From Pseudoxanthomonas kalamensis DSM 18571 (GTDB taxonomy: Bacteria; Pseudomonadota; Gammaproteobacteria; Xanthomonadales; Xanthomonadaceae): DNA of 64,000 nucleotides. The translations under genes and the position numbers were made by a program. The notes under the pieces are model-generated. The model worked only from the letters and a program-made list of their open reading frames with translations, was not told the origin of the DNA and searched no databases. Of this stretch, positions 26,746-36,227 are shown in pieces; positions within the stretch are counted from its first letter, which is position 1; every line of letters starts with the position of its first letter. The stretch covers positions 1 to 64,000 of the forward strand of contig NZ_PDWQ01000001.1 in NCBI RefSeq assembly GCF_010211745.1, written 5' to 3'.

Positions 26746-27702
26746 TCAAACCGCCTGGAATGCCAGCTTCATGACTTCTTCCGGGCTCAGTGCCGGGCCG
26801 CCGGCCTTGGCGATCACCTCGAATGGAAATTCCGGCAACTTGCCGAACCCGGATGTGCGCAGGGTCTCTCCCGGCTGTATCGGCGGGCCGTCTTCTTCCA
26901 TGTAGCGGCGAATGTGCTCATACAATCGCCACAGCAATTCGTCTTCCCACCAGCCCTTGTAGCCGATGTTGATGAATATCTCGCATCGATGCGGGTCAGC
27001 CTCTTGCGGCCACATCAACACCAGCAAAGTGGACTCCCGTCCCGCCGAACCTGTGAACTCGGTCAGTTTGTAGCTGCGGGCACGAACATCCTCCCAGCGA
27101 AAGGTATGCACTCCATCAAATTTCACCAATTGCCAGAACTTCCAGAATCGAAGCGGTATTGGACGCAAGAAGGTGACCTCGCGAGTCTTTTTGTTGAAAA
27201 TGACGGGAAGATCACTAGGCGCCAAAAAAATCAACTTAGACACATATATTGATATCATTAAAAAAAATATTGAAAAAAACCCGAAAATTAACGACATAAT
27301 TATGTCTAATGCACCAATAGACCTGACTGTGTAGATATCATCTACAATATAATCATGGTGATTAACATATTCAAGTATAGGACTAAGAGAAAATGATCCT
27401 ATTACCGGAAATGCTATTAATCCGATAACCAAAAGAATTATTAAAGATATTTTTTCATCAATTGCTCCTGATGCGGTACCCACTGCAATTGCATTAGGAT
27501 AAATATTCACTAGCGAATCGCAGGTACTGGCCTTGCCATGCACCGGCTGCTTCTTGTCCTCCGGCGCTACTCGCCATGGGCGCCCGCCGCGCAATGCGCG
27601 GCGCCTTGTCTTGTTTTCATCGCCACTGAGATCGAACCACGGGTCTTCCGCGTTCCACTCCGGCAGGCGAATGTCGTAGTCGGGGTTGTCCTTGCGTGCC
27701 AT
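26746..27702 (-). CDS. DUF6708-type membrane protein, outer copy (putative T6SS immunity)
   Basis: A 318-residue protein with a conserved N-terminal shell (KDNPDYDIRLPEW, KKQPVHGKASTCDSL), two to four hydrophobic segments (about residues 85-110 and 130-160) and a conserved C-terminal cytosolic half (WEDVRARSYKLTEFTGSAGRE, YKGWWEDELLWRLYEHIRRY). Shell sequences are almost identical to the inner copy at 28229, whereas the membrane core is different and very AT-rich. It follows the orphan effector tail with TGA-C-ATG spacing, exactly as the inner copy follows the intact effector. Immunity to a VasX-like membrane toxin is inferred from position and topology; an accessory role for DUF6708 is the alternative. 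Confidence 0.72.
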   Translation of the reverse strand: MARKDNPDYDIRLPEWNAEDPWFDLSGDENKTRRRALRGGRPWRVAPEDKKQPVHGKASTCDSLVNIYPNAIAVGTASGAIDEKISLIILLVIGLIAFPVIGSFSLSPILEYVNHHDYIVDDIYTVRSIGALDIIMSLIFGFFSIFFLMISIYVSKLIFLAPSDLPVIFNKKTREVTFLRPIPLRFWKFWQLVKFDGVHTFRWEDVRARSYKLTEFTGSAGRESTLLVLMWPQEADPHRCEIFINIGYKGWWEDELLWRLYEHIRRYMEEDGPPIQPGETLRTSGFGKLPEFPFEVIAKAGGPALSPEEVMKLAFQAV

Positions 27703-27703
27703 G

Positions 27704-28226
27704 TCAGTTTGCCGTCAGCCTTTCGTCCACGATGATCTCGCCATCCACCGGGGCGTCCCATATCGTCACCTGACCACTGATGCCCGACACCGCATCGCGA
27801 TTGATCTCGGCCCGTCGCGTCACGAAGTCCTCGGTCTCTTCCTGGTCGTCAATGTACCCCGGCCCGTCAACGAACTTGCCGTCACCGCTCAGTTCCCAGC
27901 CTTTCTGCTGATCGCTGTTGCCGCTCATCCAGAACGTCAGCTGATACTTGACCTGCTCGCGCAGGGCCTTGGGGATATACAGGGTAATCCGCGCCTCATA
28001 GGTGTCGGAAGGTACTCGTCGCATCACCGGTGCCCCGATGCCCACGGCTCCCATTTCCAAATCCATCTTGATGCCCGCTTCGAAATCCACCCGCGCTCCC
28101 AGCAGAATCTTGTTCAGCTCGTTCTGCTCGACCTGCAGGCTGGATCACTTGTCGCTGGCGGTACCCCAGATGCTTTTCTTGACCCATTCCTCGGTGGGTG
28201 TGTCGTCCAGATAGAGGGCAATGGCT
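27704..28226 (-). pseudogene. Displaced C-terminal tail of the VasX-like effector
   Basis: This duplicates the last 170 or so codons of the effector ending at 29142, from the LYLDDTPTEEWVKKSIWGTA region to ISGQVTIWDAP and the ending KLTAN (here RLTAN). A Trp codon of the intact gene is TGA here (28145-28147), so only the last 129 codons remain open (27704-28090), with no good ribosome-binding site. Homology starts abruptly at 28226, two bases from the stop of the inner DUF6708 gene. It looks like an orphan effector end left by a tandem duplication. Confidence 0.85.
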
Positions 28227-28228
28227 CT

Positions 28229-29140
28229 TCAAGTCGCTGCCTGGTCGGCCAGCTTCATGACTTCTTCCGGGCTCAGGGCCGGGCCGCCCGCCTTGGCGAT
28301 CACCTCGGGCGGGAACGCCGGCAATTTGCCGAACCCGGATGTGCGCAGGGTCTCCCCCGGCTGTATCGGCGGGCCGTCTTCTTCCATGTAGCGGCGAATG
28401 TGCTCGTACAGTCGCCACAGCAATTCATCCTCCCACCAGCCCTTGTAGCCGATGGTGATGATTTCCTTGCACTGCCGGGGATCGGACTCTTCACCCCACA
28501 GCAGGGCCAGCAGGTACGACTCGCGACCCGCTGAGCCAGTGAACTCGGTCAGCTTGTAGCTGCGGGCGCGAACATCCTCCCAGCGATAGGTGCGGACAGG
28601 ACCCACACCGGGCTTCTGCCAGAACTTCCAGAAGCGCGCGGTCACGATGGGAAAGAAGGTCACCTCACGGGTGACGCGATTGAAGAGTACCGGGATATCG
28701 CGGGGGGTGAAGAATGCTATACGAAAAAAAAAGCCGCTAACATTTGCAAAGGCGCCTGCAAGTACACTTGATATCAAGAGCCATGCAACATCATTTGCGC
28801 TCTTAATGCTTCCCCATTTTATAAACTCCACTACTCCTGAATATACAAGGGAAATGCATCCAATTGCGGAAATTACGGAAAATATGACCATCATCGGCAC
28901 CATCTCAGCCGAGCCTGCCGGAGCCCCCACTTCAATCGCATCCGGATAAACATTCAACAGCGAGTCACAGGTACTGGCCTTGCCATGTACGGGCTGCTTC
29001 TTGTCCTCCGGCGCCACCCGCCAAGGGAATTTGCCGCCCAGCAAGGTTTTGCGCTTCTCCTCGCTGAACGTGAACCACGGGTCTTCGGCCTTCCATTCGG
29101 GCAGGCGAATGTCGTAGTCGGGGTTGTCCTTGCGTGTCAT
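28229..29140 (-). CDS. DUF6708-type membrane protein, inner copy (putative immunity to the adjacent effector)
   Basis: A 303-residue protein with the same N- and C-terminal shell as the copy at 26746, but an unrelated central hydrophobic region (about residues 78-105 and 120-150, with SVISAIGCISLVYSG and SSVLAGAFANVSGFFF). The start follows the effector stop by a single base (TGA-C-ATG), implying translational coupling, the usual arrangement of T6SS effector-immunity pairs. As VasX-family toxins attack inner membranes, a membrane-embedded partner is reasonable. Biochemical identity is unproven. Confidence 0.75.
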   Translation of the reverse strand: MTRKDNPDYDIRLPEWKAEDPWFTFSEEKRKTLLGGKFPWRVAPEDKKQPVHGKASTCDSLLNVYPDAIEVGAPAGSAEMVPMMVIFSVISAIGCISLVYSGVVEFIKWGSIKSANDVAWLLISSVLAGAFANVSGFFFRIAFFTPRDIPVLFNRVTREVTFFPIVTARFWKFWQKPGVGPVRTYRWEDVRARSYKLTEFTGSAGRESYLLALLWGEESDPRQCKEIITIGYKGWWEDELLWRLYEHIRRYMEEDGPPIQPGETLRTSGFGKLPAFPPEVIAKAGGPALSPEEVMKLADQAAT

Positions 29141-29141
29141 G

Positions 29142-32100
29142 TCAGTTTGCCGTCAGCTTTTCGTCCACAATGATCTCGCCATCCATCGGGGCGTCCCATA
29201 TCGTCACCTGACCACTGATGCCCGACACCGCCTTGCGATCGATCTGGGCCCGGCGAGTCACGGAGTCCTCGGCCTCTTCCTGGTCGCCGATGTACCCCGG
29301 CCCAGTGATGAACTTGCCGTCACTGCTCAGTTCCCAGCCTTTCTGCTGATCGCTGTTGCCGCTCATCCAGAACGTCAGCTGATACCTGACCTGCACGCGC
29401 AGAGCCTTGGGGATATACAGGGTAATCCGTGCATCGTAGATGTCGGTGGGCTCTTGTCCCACTGAGGCACCCATGGCAGAGGGGTACACCTTGGTCATCA
29501 TCCGCACGCCGGCCTCGAAATCCACCCGCACCCCCAGCAGAATCTTGTTCAGCTCGTTCTGCTCGACCTGCAGGCTGGACCACTTGTCGCTGGCGGTACC
29601 CCAGATGCTTTTCTTGACCCATTCCTCGGTGGGTGTGTCGTCCAGATAGAGGGCAATGGCTCCGGCAATCAGGCCCAGTCCCACAAGCAGCAACCCCCAA
29701 CCCGTCCAGGAGAGGCCCAAGCCTGCGGCCGTAATCCAGCCCACCGTCTCGGCGACCGCCAAGCCTCCAGCAATAGACGCACCTAGGAAGAATGTTGCTT
29801 GAGCTCTCCGAGCCCATGCTGTGTCATCGTCTGCCTCTCTAGCATCCTCACTTGCGGCTATATAGAGACAAACAGCATCAATCAGCAGCGACACCGCAGA
29901 CGCCGAACCCGCCACCACCTTCAGCCCCGTTGCCGCCACCGTCTTGCCCCACTGCTTGGCAAACGCCTCGCTGATTTCCATCATGGCGGCGCTCAGGCCC
30001 AAACCTGCGGTCAACAACGATACCCGCGCATGCTGCCGTGCCTCCTGATCACCGGTATCGAGCTGATGCCAGGCCTTGCTGATGGCCAGCACCTGCAACA
30101 CCCCGCCGGCCATGGACAACGACGCACCGCCCTGTTTGAACACCTGCACACTGTCGCGCAACAGCGTGTTGGTGTCCTTGCCCAGCTGGCGTGCCAATTG
30201 CGCCACCTGGTCGCCCCCCGTGGCCACCGCACCGGCCATGCCTGCCAGCGCCTTGTTGCCTGCCGCCTCTGTCTGCTCCAGTGCGCCCAGTACCGCCGGG
30301 GCGCTCGTCTGACTGCCATTGCGGACAGCCACGTAGAAATCCACAAGATCCTCGGCCAGTTTGGGGCTGCCGCCCAGGTCAAACCACATGGCGCCGCCCA
30401 GTACCAGGCTCTTGACCCGAGTGCTTTCCAGTTCGGTCACGGTGCGCTTGACCAGCTCGCGGGTCATGCCCATCTGCCGCCGCCAGTACCGGGCCGCCAC
30501 ATCGATGGGAAGCTGCAGCTTGTGGATAGTGACTCCCATCCGTCCAGCCAGAGTGTCCACACCGCTTTCCACCACGATCTGCAGCTTGGCAAAGAACTCC
30601 GGCTGCAGCTGCTGCAACTTGTCCAGCCCCATGGCCGTACCGCCGATCACCGGCATCAGCACGCCACCCAAGCTGGAAGCCAGCAACCTGAGCACGGGCA
30701 ATTGCCGGGCAATCAGGCGGACTTCCGGCACGGCCTGCAGCAATGCGCGATTGCCTGCCGGCATACCTGCCGCCTTGCCTTCGGTCACTGCCTTCTCGAT
30801 CTCGTCGATCAGCTTGAAGAAGGTCTTGATTTCCTTCAGGACCTTGGTGGGCTTGAACGCCTCGAATGCCGATTTCTGGTTACCCAACAAGGCACGGATC
30901 AGTAGTGCTTCCGGGTCGGAGGGATCTTTGAGCAGGAAATCGCGATACCACTCCAGGCCCACATCGGTGATTGGTCCTGCGTAGGTCAGCTTGCACACTG
31001 AATCGCAATAATAGATGCCATCCGCCGGGGATTCGGTATCGAAGTCGTGCGCAGTGACCAGCTTGCGCGCCTCCGAATTCAACCAGGCACCGTAGTCCTG
31101 CTCCAGCTTTTGCAGCCGCTGGGCATCCTGCCGGGCTTTCTGTGCATGTGTATCCAGAAACTGGCGATATGCTGGCGTGCCTTTCGAGGCTTCGGTCAAT
31201 CCGTCCAGCACCTGTTCCTTGAAGTCCTTCGCATCCCCATCTATCTCGGCATTCGACACGAAGCGTATCTGGCCGACTCCCGGCTTTCTAAAGCGTCCAT
31301 CGCCTTCCGCACCATCCCACCCATAGATGTACACGGGCTCCAACGTGGCGTCTGGTGGAATCTTGTCGGCCTGTTTCAGTCGCTCGAACTCAGTCGGACT
31401 GACCTCCCTTCCATTCATACCGGCATACTTCGGGTCGGCATTGACCGCCTTGCGCGCTTTGCCCTGATCCTCGGCGCGCTTGAGCAGCCCTTCCACCATC
31501 AACGCCGACTGGAACCGCCGGAATCCCTGTGCCTGCGACAGCACCCAATCACTGGAGGTGCTGCACAACGTCACCCGACGTTGGGCCGCTTCGGCAGTTG
31601 CGCCAATGGGGTCGGCTATGCAGATGATCTTGGCCGCATCCAGCGGGTAATCGTCGCGGCGCGAAGCGGTTGCCGCATTGGATGCCCCTAATATCTGCTG
31701 CGCTCTCTCCGCCAGGTCATCGGCCCGCTCCGGTCGTGTGCCGGCGACCCCAGGCTCCCGCGCCAACAGAATGGGGGCAAACGGATTACCGTCGAAAGCA
31801 TTTGCTGGCCGACCCGGATCGTAATCTGCTATCGCATTGCGTACGTTGTCAGCCGTCAATTCAATGGAAGACCGACATTCGGCCTGTTTGGCATCGATTC
31901 GTGTCATACGCTGCTTCCGCAGCTGCTTGTCCGCGGCGTACTGCTCGCGCACTTTGGAACTCCAGAAGTGGTCGCTGTAGCCCACCCACACCTTGCCGGC
32001 ACGCTTGGCGTCGGGGATGACCAGCAGCATGGCAGTGGCATAGGACGCTGTACGCTGGCACGAAAAACCCTCGCCATCCTGACCGGACGGCATTCCCACC

Positions 32101-32459
32101 GGGTAATAGGGGATCAAATAGCCGCCGGCATGCACTTTAAACGCCTGCCAGCCATGATTTTCCTTCAGTTCCGGCGTGTGTGGAGTTTCGTAAAAAACCA
32201 TCACGAAACCGGGGCGAAGTGCGCGCGCCACGTAACCCGACACGGAAGAAGGAAGCGATGGCAACGGCAATTCCTGATTGAACAGCGGACGCAGCAGCGA
32301 TTGCTTCCCGCTTGTGTAATTGCCGTCGGCAATGCCCGGGCGTACCAGCAAAAGGGGCAATCCGATCTTCTGGCAGGCTTCGCAGCCCCCCGATTGACAC
32401 GCGGGCGTGCCCGAAGCCGCTTGCTGCGCATTGGCCGAATAAGAGTGTCCGTCCGCCAT
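29142..32459 (-). CDS. VasX/BTH_I2691-type T6SS membrane-targeting effector
   Basis: A 1105-residue protein. The N-terminus (Cys-rich CQSGGCEACQKIGLPLLLVR at 21-40, then VARALRPGFVMVFYE) matches the VasX N-terminal region of the BTH_I2691 effector family. The middle is long and helical. Near residues 880-950 are strongly hydrophobic segments (ATFFLGASIAGGLAV, GWGLLLVGLGLIAGAIALYL), as expected for a colicin-like membrane-permeabilising toxin. A soluble tail of about 150 residues follows. It sits after vgrG and a DUF4123 adaptor and before a DUF6708 gene, the standard loading and immunity context. The killing mechanism is inferred from VasX of Vibrio cholerae. Confidence 0.85.
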   Translation of the reverse strand: MADGHSYSANAQQAASGTPACQSGGCEACQKIGLPLLLVRPGIADGNYTSGKQSLLRPLFNQELPLPSLPSSVSGYVARALRPGFVMVFYETPHTPELKENHGWQAFKVHAGGYLIPYYPVGMPSGQDGEGFSCQRTASYATAMLLVIPDAKRAGKVWVGYSDHFWSSKVREQYAADKQLRKQRMTRIDAKQAECRSSIELTADNVRNAIADYDPGRPANAFDGNPFAPILLAREPGVAGTRPERADDLAERAQQILGASNAATASRRDDYPLDAAKIICIADPIGATAEAAQRRVTLCSTSSDWVLSQAQGFRRFQSALMVEGLLKRAEDQGKARKAVNADPKYAGMNGREVSPTEFERLKQADKIPPDATLEPVYIYGWDGAEGDGRFRKPGVGQIRFVSNAEIDGDAKDFKEQVLDGLTEASKGTPAYRQFLDTHAQKARQDAQRLQKLEQDYGAWLNSEARKLVTAHDFDTESPADGIYYCDSVCKLTYAGPITDVGLEWYRDFLLKDPSDPEALLIRALLGNQKSAFEAFKPTKVLKEIKTFFKLIDEIEKAVTEGKAAGMPAGNRALLQAVPEVRLIARQLPVLRLLASSLGGVLMPVIGGTAMGLDKLQQLQPEFFAKLQIVVESGVDTLAGRMGVTIHKLQLPIDVAARYWRRQMGMTRELVKRTVTELESTRVKSLVLGGAMWFDLGGSPKLAEDLVDFYVAVRNGSQTSAPAVLGALEQTEAAGNKALAGMAGAVATGGDQVAQLARQLGKDTNTLLRDSVQVFKQGGASLSMAGGVLQVLAISKAWHQLDTGDQEARQHARVSLLTAGLGLSAAMMEISEAFAKQWGKTVAATGLKVVAGSASAVSLLIDAVCLYIAASEDAREADDDTAWARRAQATFFLGASIAGGLAVAETVGWITAAGLGLSWTGWGLLLVGLGLIAGAIALYLDDTPTEEWVKKSIWGTASDKWSSLQVEQNELNKILLGVRVDFEAGVRMMTKVYPSAMGASVGQEPTDIYDARITLYIPKALRVQVRYQLTFWMSGNSDQQKGWELSSDGKFITGPGYIGDQEEAEDSVTRRAQIDRKAVSGISGQVTIWDAPMDGEIIVDEKLTAN

Positions 32460-32477
32460 GTTCGTTCGCTTCCTGTT

Positions 32478-33398
32478 CTATGCGTAGGCCAAAGGGACTT
32501 GCAGATGTCCAGCCATCAAGTCTGCGCGCATTGCGTCCCAGCCGTATGGGTCCGGGATTCGCGCAAGGGCGTCCGCCAGCGGCTCTCCCTGCTGGAGTGC
32601 CTGATCAATTGCCGCGACAAACGTCGGATGCGCGGCCAGCCGCGGGTGCACTTGCAGGATATAAGCACCGACCAGGACGCTGTCCTGTCGGTCGCGAATA
32701 TCGAGTTGCCTGACCCCGTGCAGTGCGTTGACCGCTTGTTGCAGGTAGTCCGTCGGCAACTCGGTGCAAAATCCCAGCCAGCCACGCAACAGATCCTGGG
32801 CCATCTGGCAGTCTTGCGCATGCGTCCATTGCTCAGGCCGCAAGTGCAATGGCGGCTTCGGCCCAGCTTGCTCGGCACGGCAATACGTCACAAGCTCTCC
32901 ACGCCGATCTAGACAAGTCCAGCGGGCTACGGGTCCCAGCAACTGGCACCGTTGAGCTTCGTCCAGAACGGGCCACATCCACTCCAGTACGCGCCGGTCC
33001 GCCCAGCGCAGATATCGGTTGCCGCCACCGTTGGGGAGCTGTATCGACATTGTGGACGCCAGATGCTTGGCCAGCACTTCCGGCGTCGCTTCGGAGATCA
33101 GCCAGCCCCCAATTGCGAAGCCATCGTTCTTTTCGGCTGATGCCTGTCCCTGTTCGTCCCGGGCGGCCTCGACGCTGGCCTGCAATACATGTACGTCCTG
33201 GGGCCGGAAGGGGACCAGTCTGGGAAATTGATCCGGTTGCAACGTCACATGCTTGAGCGGAATCGGGACTGGAACGCACTCCTGCGCTTCCAACCATTCA
33301 ACGGCCAGCGGCTCCCGTAACATTGGGTCGAACAGCACGCAGGTGGTCATGGCTTGATTAGTCTGCAGGCTTTCGCCCAGTTGGCGCACGATGTCCAT
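32478..33398 (-). CDS. DUF4123 T6SS effector chaperone/adaptor
   Basis: A 306-residue DUF4123-like adaptor (VasW/TEC family) that loads a cognate effector onto VgrG. Features include TCVLFDPMLREPL at the N-terminus, GGWLISEATPEVLAKHL and LRWADRRVLEWMWPVLDEAQ, typical of the DUF4123 core, then a C-terminal helical extension. Its position between vgrG (4-base gap) and the VasX-like effector (18-base gap) identifies the client. It is fairly diverged, so the family call leans partly on context. Confidence 0.82.
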   Translation of the reverse strand: MDIVRQLGESLQTNQAMTTCVLFDPMLREPLAVEWLEAQECVPVPIPLKHVTLQPDQFPRLVPFRPQDVHVLQASVEAARDEQGQASAEKNDGFAIGGWLISEATPEVLAKHLASTMSIQLPNGGGNRYLRWADRRVLEWMWPVLDEAQRCQLLGPVARWTCLDRRGELVTYCRAEQAGPKPPLHLRPEQWTHAQDCQMAQDLLRGWLGFCTELPTDYLQQAVNALHGVRQLDIRDRQDSVLVGAYILQVHPRLAAHPTFVAAIDQALQQGEPLADALARIPDPYGWDAMRADLMAGHLQVPLAYA

Positions 33399-33402
33399 GT
33401 CG

Positions 33403-36186
33403 CTACAACATTGCCGCGCCGCCAGCTGCGGCGGCAGCGTCCTGCTTCGGACAGGCTTTCAATTCCCCTTGGGGAATCTGCGCTTGGCCGCTCGCGCTCT
33501 TCGGCCCGGTCAGTTCCTTCTGGCTGGCCTTGAACTCGATGGTGCCAGGGGCGCCGAGTTCGATGTTGCCGCCTTCGAGCTTGATGTAGGCGCCGGCGGC
33601 GGTCAGCAGGACGTGCTTGCTGGGCGAGGACACTTCCACTTCGGCCTGGGTACTGGCCACGCGGATGCTGTCCTGCGCAGCGACGCGGGCCAGGTTCTTG
33701 TGCGCGCGGGCGCTGACCTTGCCTTGCGCGGCGTGCAGGGCGATGCCGGTCTCCTGGTTGGGCTTGCCCTGCGGGGGCGGGCCACCGTGGGTGAACAGCA
33801 GCGTGCCGCCGCCGCTGGCGATGACGGTTTCGCCCTGGCTGAGCCAGTTCAGGTCGCGACCGGCGTCCAGCAGGGTCTGGGTGCCCGAGACCCAGTGCTG
33901 GTCGGCCGGGGTCAGCGCCAGTACGCCGTCGACGCCGCTGCCGAGCAGGACCGGGGCGCTCCAGCCCGGCGCTTCGCCGTCGCCGCCTTCGATGCCGTTG
34001 CCCGGCGCGCTGCCGCTCTGGGTCGCGGCCAGGGTTTCCTGCAGGGCCTTCAGGCTTTCCTGCGCCGGCAGGGTGTCGGGGTCACCTTCCAGCACGGCGG
34101 TCTGCGTCTTGGCGGTATCGGCCAGTGTCTGCAGAAGCTGTTCGCCTTGCGCCAGCTGTTGCTGCGCCTGTTGCGCGTCCAGCTGCCGGCGGCCCGCTTC
34201 AGTGCTGAGCAACAGACCCTGGCCGCTGCGCAACGCACCGAAGGCCTGGGTGTTCAGTTCGATGCCGTAGCCGCGTTCGGCCCCGCGCACATTGTCCTGC
34301 CCGCCCTTCAGATGACCCAGGGTCAGGGTGCTGGCTTGCTGGGTGGTGGACAGCTGCGCACGGCCCTGGCCGGGAGTGTCGTCCAGCCGCAGCTGCTGGT
34401 AGCCGCCGCTGCCGTCCTGGCTGGCGCCCAGCGCCTGGCTCTTGAAGCCGGTGAATACGGCCTTGTGGTCATTGCCTTCGAACCACGCCGGCGCGTTGCC
34501 GGTGGCCCCGGCCAGGCCGCCGCCCACCTGGTTGTGCGGGGCGTCGGCATTGCCCTGGCCGTTGTACAGCGCCCCGACAATCACCGGACGGTCGATATCG
34601 CCTTCCAGGAAGCCCACCAGCACTTCCTGGCCGATGCGCGGCACGAACACGCCGCCCCAGTTGTCGCCGGCCCACGGCGTGGCCACCCGCACCCAGGTCT
34701 CGAACTGGCCTTCGTCGGCCGCCGCCGCGGCGTCGGCCTGCATGCCTTCGCCGCGCGGGCGCACGGACGGCAGCTGCACCCGGATGCGGTGGTCGCGGTC
34801 GGTATGCACCGGACCTTCGCCGACCACGATGCCGGTCAGGGTGCCGGCCACGCTCGGTTTGGGGTGGCGGCGCAGGCCGTGATCGTCTTCCAGCTTTGGC
34901 CGGTACGGGGTGCTTGCGGGAATGGCGCTGAAACGATTGCTATAGAAGCCTTCGCCCAGCTGCAGGTTGTCGCCGGCCACGTCGGGCCGGGCATCGTCGT
35001 GCGGCAACTCGCCAGCATCGCGCGGGTGCGGGTCGCTGCCCAGCCCGGCCAGCGCCGCGGGCAGCGCCGGGCGTGCCAGCGTCACCGCGCCCAGCAGGGC
35101 CTCGCTGCGCTCGGCCACCTCCGCGCCCAGGTTGTTGCGCGCCCAGTGCCGCACCTGCAGGCACAGCCAGTCGCCGTCGCCCTGCCCGTGTTCGACCAGG
35201 GTGAAGCGGGCGCCGGCCTGCAGTGCGCGCCAGCTGCCGCGGCCGGCGGCGACCCTGGCCTGCACCTGCAGCGCTTCCAGCTGGCGCGCGACCAGGCGTT
35301 CGCCTTCGTCGCGGTCGTGCCAGGCGTAGGGGCCGGCGGTGTCCTCGTCGTTGGCGGTGATTCCGCCATGCGCCTTGCCTTCGGCGCTGGCCGGGCGCAG
35401 CGACAGGCTGCGGTAATCCCAGCTGGCACGGCTCAGGCTGCCGGTCTGCGCGCGGGTGGTCAGCTGCCAGCGGGTCACGCTGTCCGTGCGCTCGCTGGCG
35501 TCGCTGCGGTGGAAGCGCACCGCGCCGAGTTCCGACAGCGCGTCGTTGCCGTCGAACAACACCAGCGTGTGCGCACCCAGATGCTCGGCGGAGGCATCGC
35601 CGGCATGTTCGATGCAATAGCCAATGCCTTCGTCGGCCAGCAACCGTGCGACGAAATTGAAATCGCTCTCGCCGTATTGCGTGGTCAGGCTGCGCCGGCG
35701 GTACACGCTGCGGTCGGTCAGTTCCCAGCGCCAGGCCGGGACCAATTCGCCGGCCTCGGCGTAATCGGCGAACACGTCCTCGACGATCTCGACGACCGAC
35801 TTGTCCTGGAACACATGGCTGTCCACCCGCTGCCGCAGCAGCGCCAACCACGGCTCGATCCGCAGCCGGTAGCGGGCCAGGCCGCCGTTGCTGCCTTCGT
35901 GTTCGAACGCGGTGACGTGGCCGTGGAACGGGCGCAGGCTGCCGTCGGCCTGCAGCAGTTCCAGCAGCACCGCGCGGCCGGGCAAGGCGGCCAGATCCAG
36001 CTGCGCGTCCAGCGACAGCGCGGTCAGTTCCAGGCAGTAGCCGCCGGCATCCAGCGACTCGACCCCGTCCAGCGTCTCGGCCACCAGCACGTCCGGACCG
36101 AGCGGCGTGTGCAGCCGCAGCAGCCGGCCCGACTGGCGGGGTCCGGCAGCCAGCAACGTGGCCAGTGTGGCGATTGCGTCTTCCAT
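33403..36186 (-). CDS. vgrG: VgrG spike protein (minus arm)
   Basis: A 927-residue TssI. The N-terminal gp27-like part has RYRLRIEPWLALLRQRVDSH and SLTTQYGESDFNFVARLL. The gp5-like OB region and needle contain VRVATPWAGDNWGGVFVPRI and DIDRPVIVGALYNGQ. A C-terminal DUF2345 extension (about residues 560-900) ends in an Ala/Gly-rich tail. ATG 36186 was chosen because AAGGAGG lies eight bases upstream; an in-frame GTG nine bases earlier overlaps that site. It is the likely carrier of the VasX-like effector through the DUF4123 protein. It resembles the second VgrG (49364) closely in architecture. Confidence 0.95.
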   Translation of the reverse strand: MEDAIATLATLLAAGPRQSGRLLRLHTPLGPDVLVAETLDGVESLDAGGYCLELTALSLDAQLDLAALPGRAVLLELLQADGSLRPFHGHVTAFEHEGSNGGLARYRLRIEPWLALLRQRVDSHVFQDKSVVEIVEDVFADYAEAGELVPAWRWELTDRSVYRRRSLTTQYGESDFNFVARLLADEGIGYCIEHAGDASAEHLGAHTLVLFDGNDALSELGAVRFHRSDASERTDSVTRWQLTTRAQTGSLSRASWDYRSLSLRPASAEGKAHGGITANDEDTAGPYAWHDRDEGERLVARQLEALQVQARVAAGRGSWRALQAGARFTLVEHGQGDGDWLCLQVRHWARNNLGAEVAERSEALLGAVTLARPALPAALAGLGSDPHPRDAGELPHDDARPDVAGDNLQLGEGFYSNRFSAIPASTPYRPKLEDDHGLRRHPKPSVAGTLTGIVVGEGPVHTDRDHRIRVQLPSVRPRGEGMQADAAAAADEGQFETWVRVATPWAGDNWGGVFVPRIGQEVLVGFLEGDIDRPVIVGALYNGQGNADAPHNQVGGGLAGATGNAPAWFEGNDHKAVFTGFKSQALGASQDGSGGYQQLRLDDTPGQGRAQLSTTQQASTLTLGHLKGGQDNVRGAERGYGIELNTQAFGALRSGQGLLLSTEAGRRQLDAQQAQQQLAQGEQLLQTLADTAKTQTAVLEGDPDTLPAQESLKALQETLAATQSGSAPGNGIEGGDGEAPGWSAPVLLGSGVDGVLALTPADQHWVSGTQTLLDAGRDLNWLSQGETVIASGGGTLLFTHGGPPPQGKPNQETGIALHAAQGKVSARAHKNLARVAAQDSIRVASTQAEVEVSSPSKHVLLTAAGAYIKLEGGNIELGAPGTIEFKASQKELTGPKSASGQAQIPQGELKACPKQDAAAAAGGAAML

Positions 36187-36227
36187 GGCGTCCACCTCCT
36201 TGCAGCGCCCCGGTCAGGTGCGCGCAT

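Larger units (their letters stand above)
26746..29661 (-). repeat. Tandem duplication: effector tail + DUF6708 unit
   Basis: Two direct units lie side by side: 29661-28229 (end of the intact effector plus inner DUF6708) and 28226-26746 (orphan tail plus outer DUF6708). Each starts at the same AGGGCAATGGCT landmark (plus-strand spelling) and ends at the stop of a DUF6708 gene. Tails and gene ends are very similar; the DUF6708 membrane cores differ. Confidence 0.8.

Noticed and set aside
29799-30905. Plus-strand frame within the VasX-like effector gene
   Set aside because: A mirrored reading of the effector's helical region; no ribosome-binding site and no recognisable protein.
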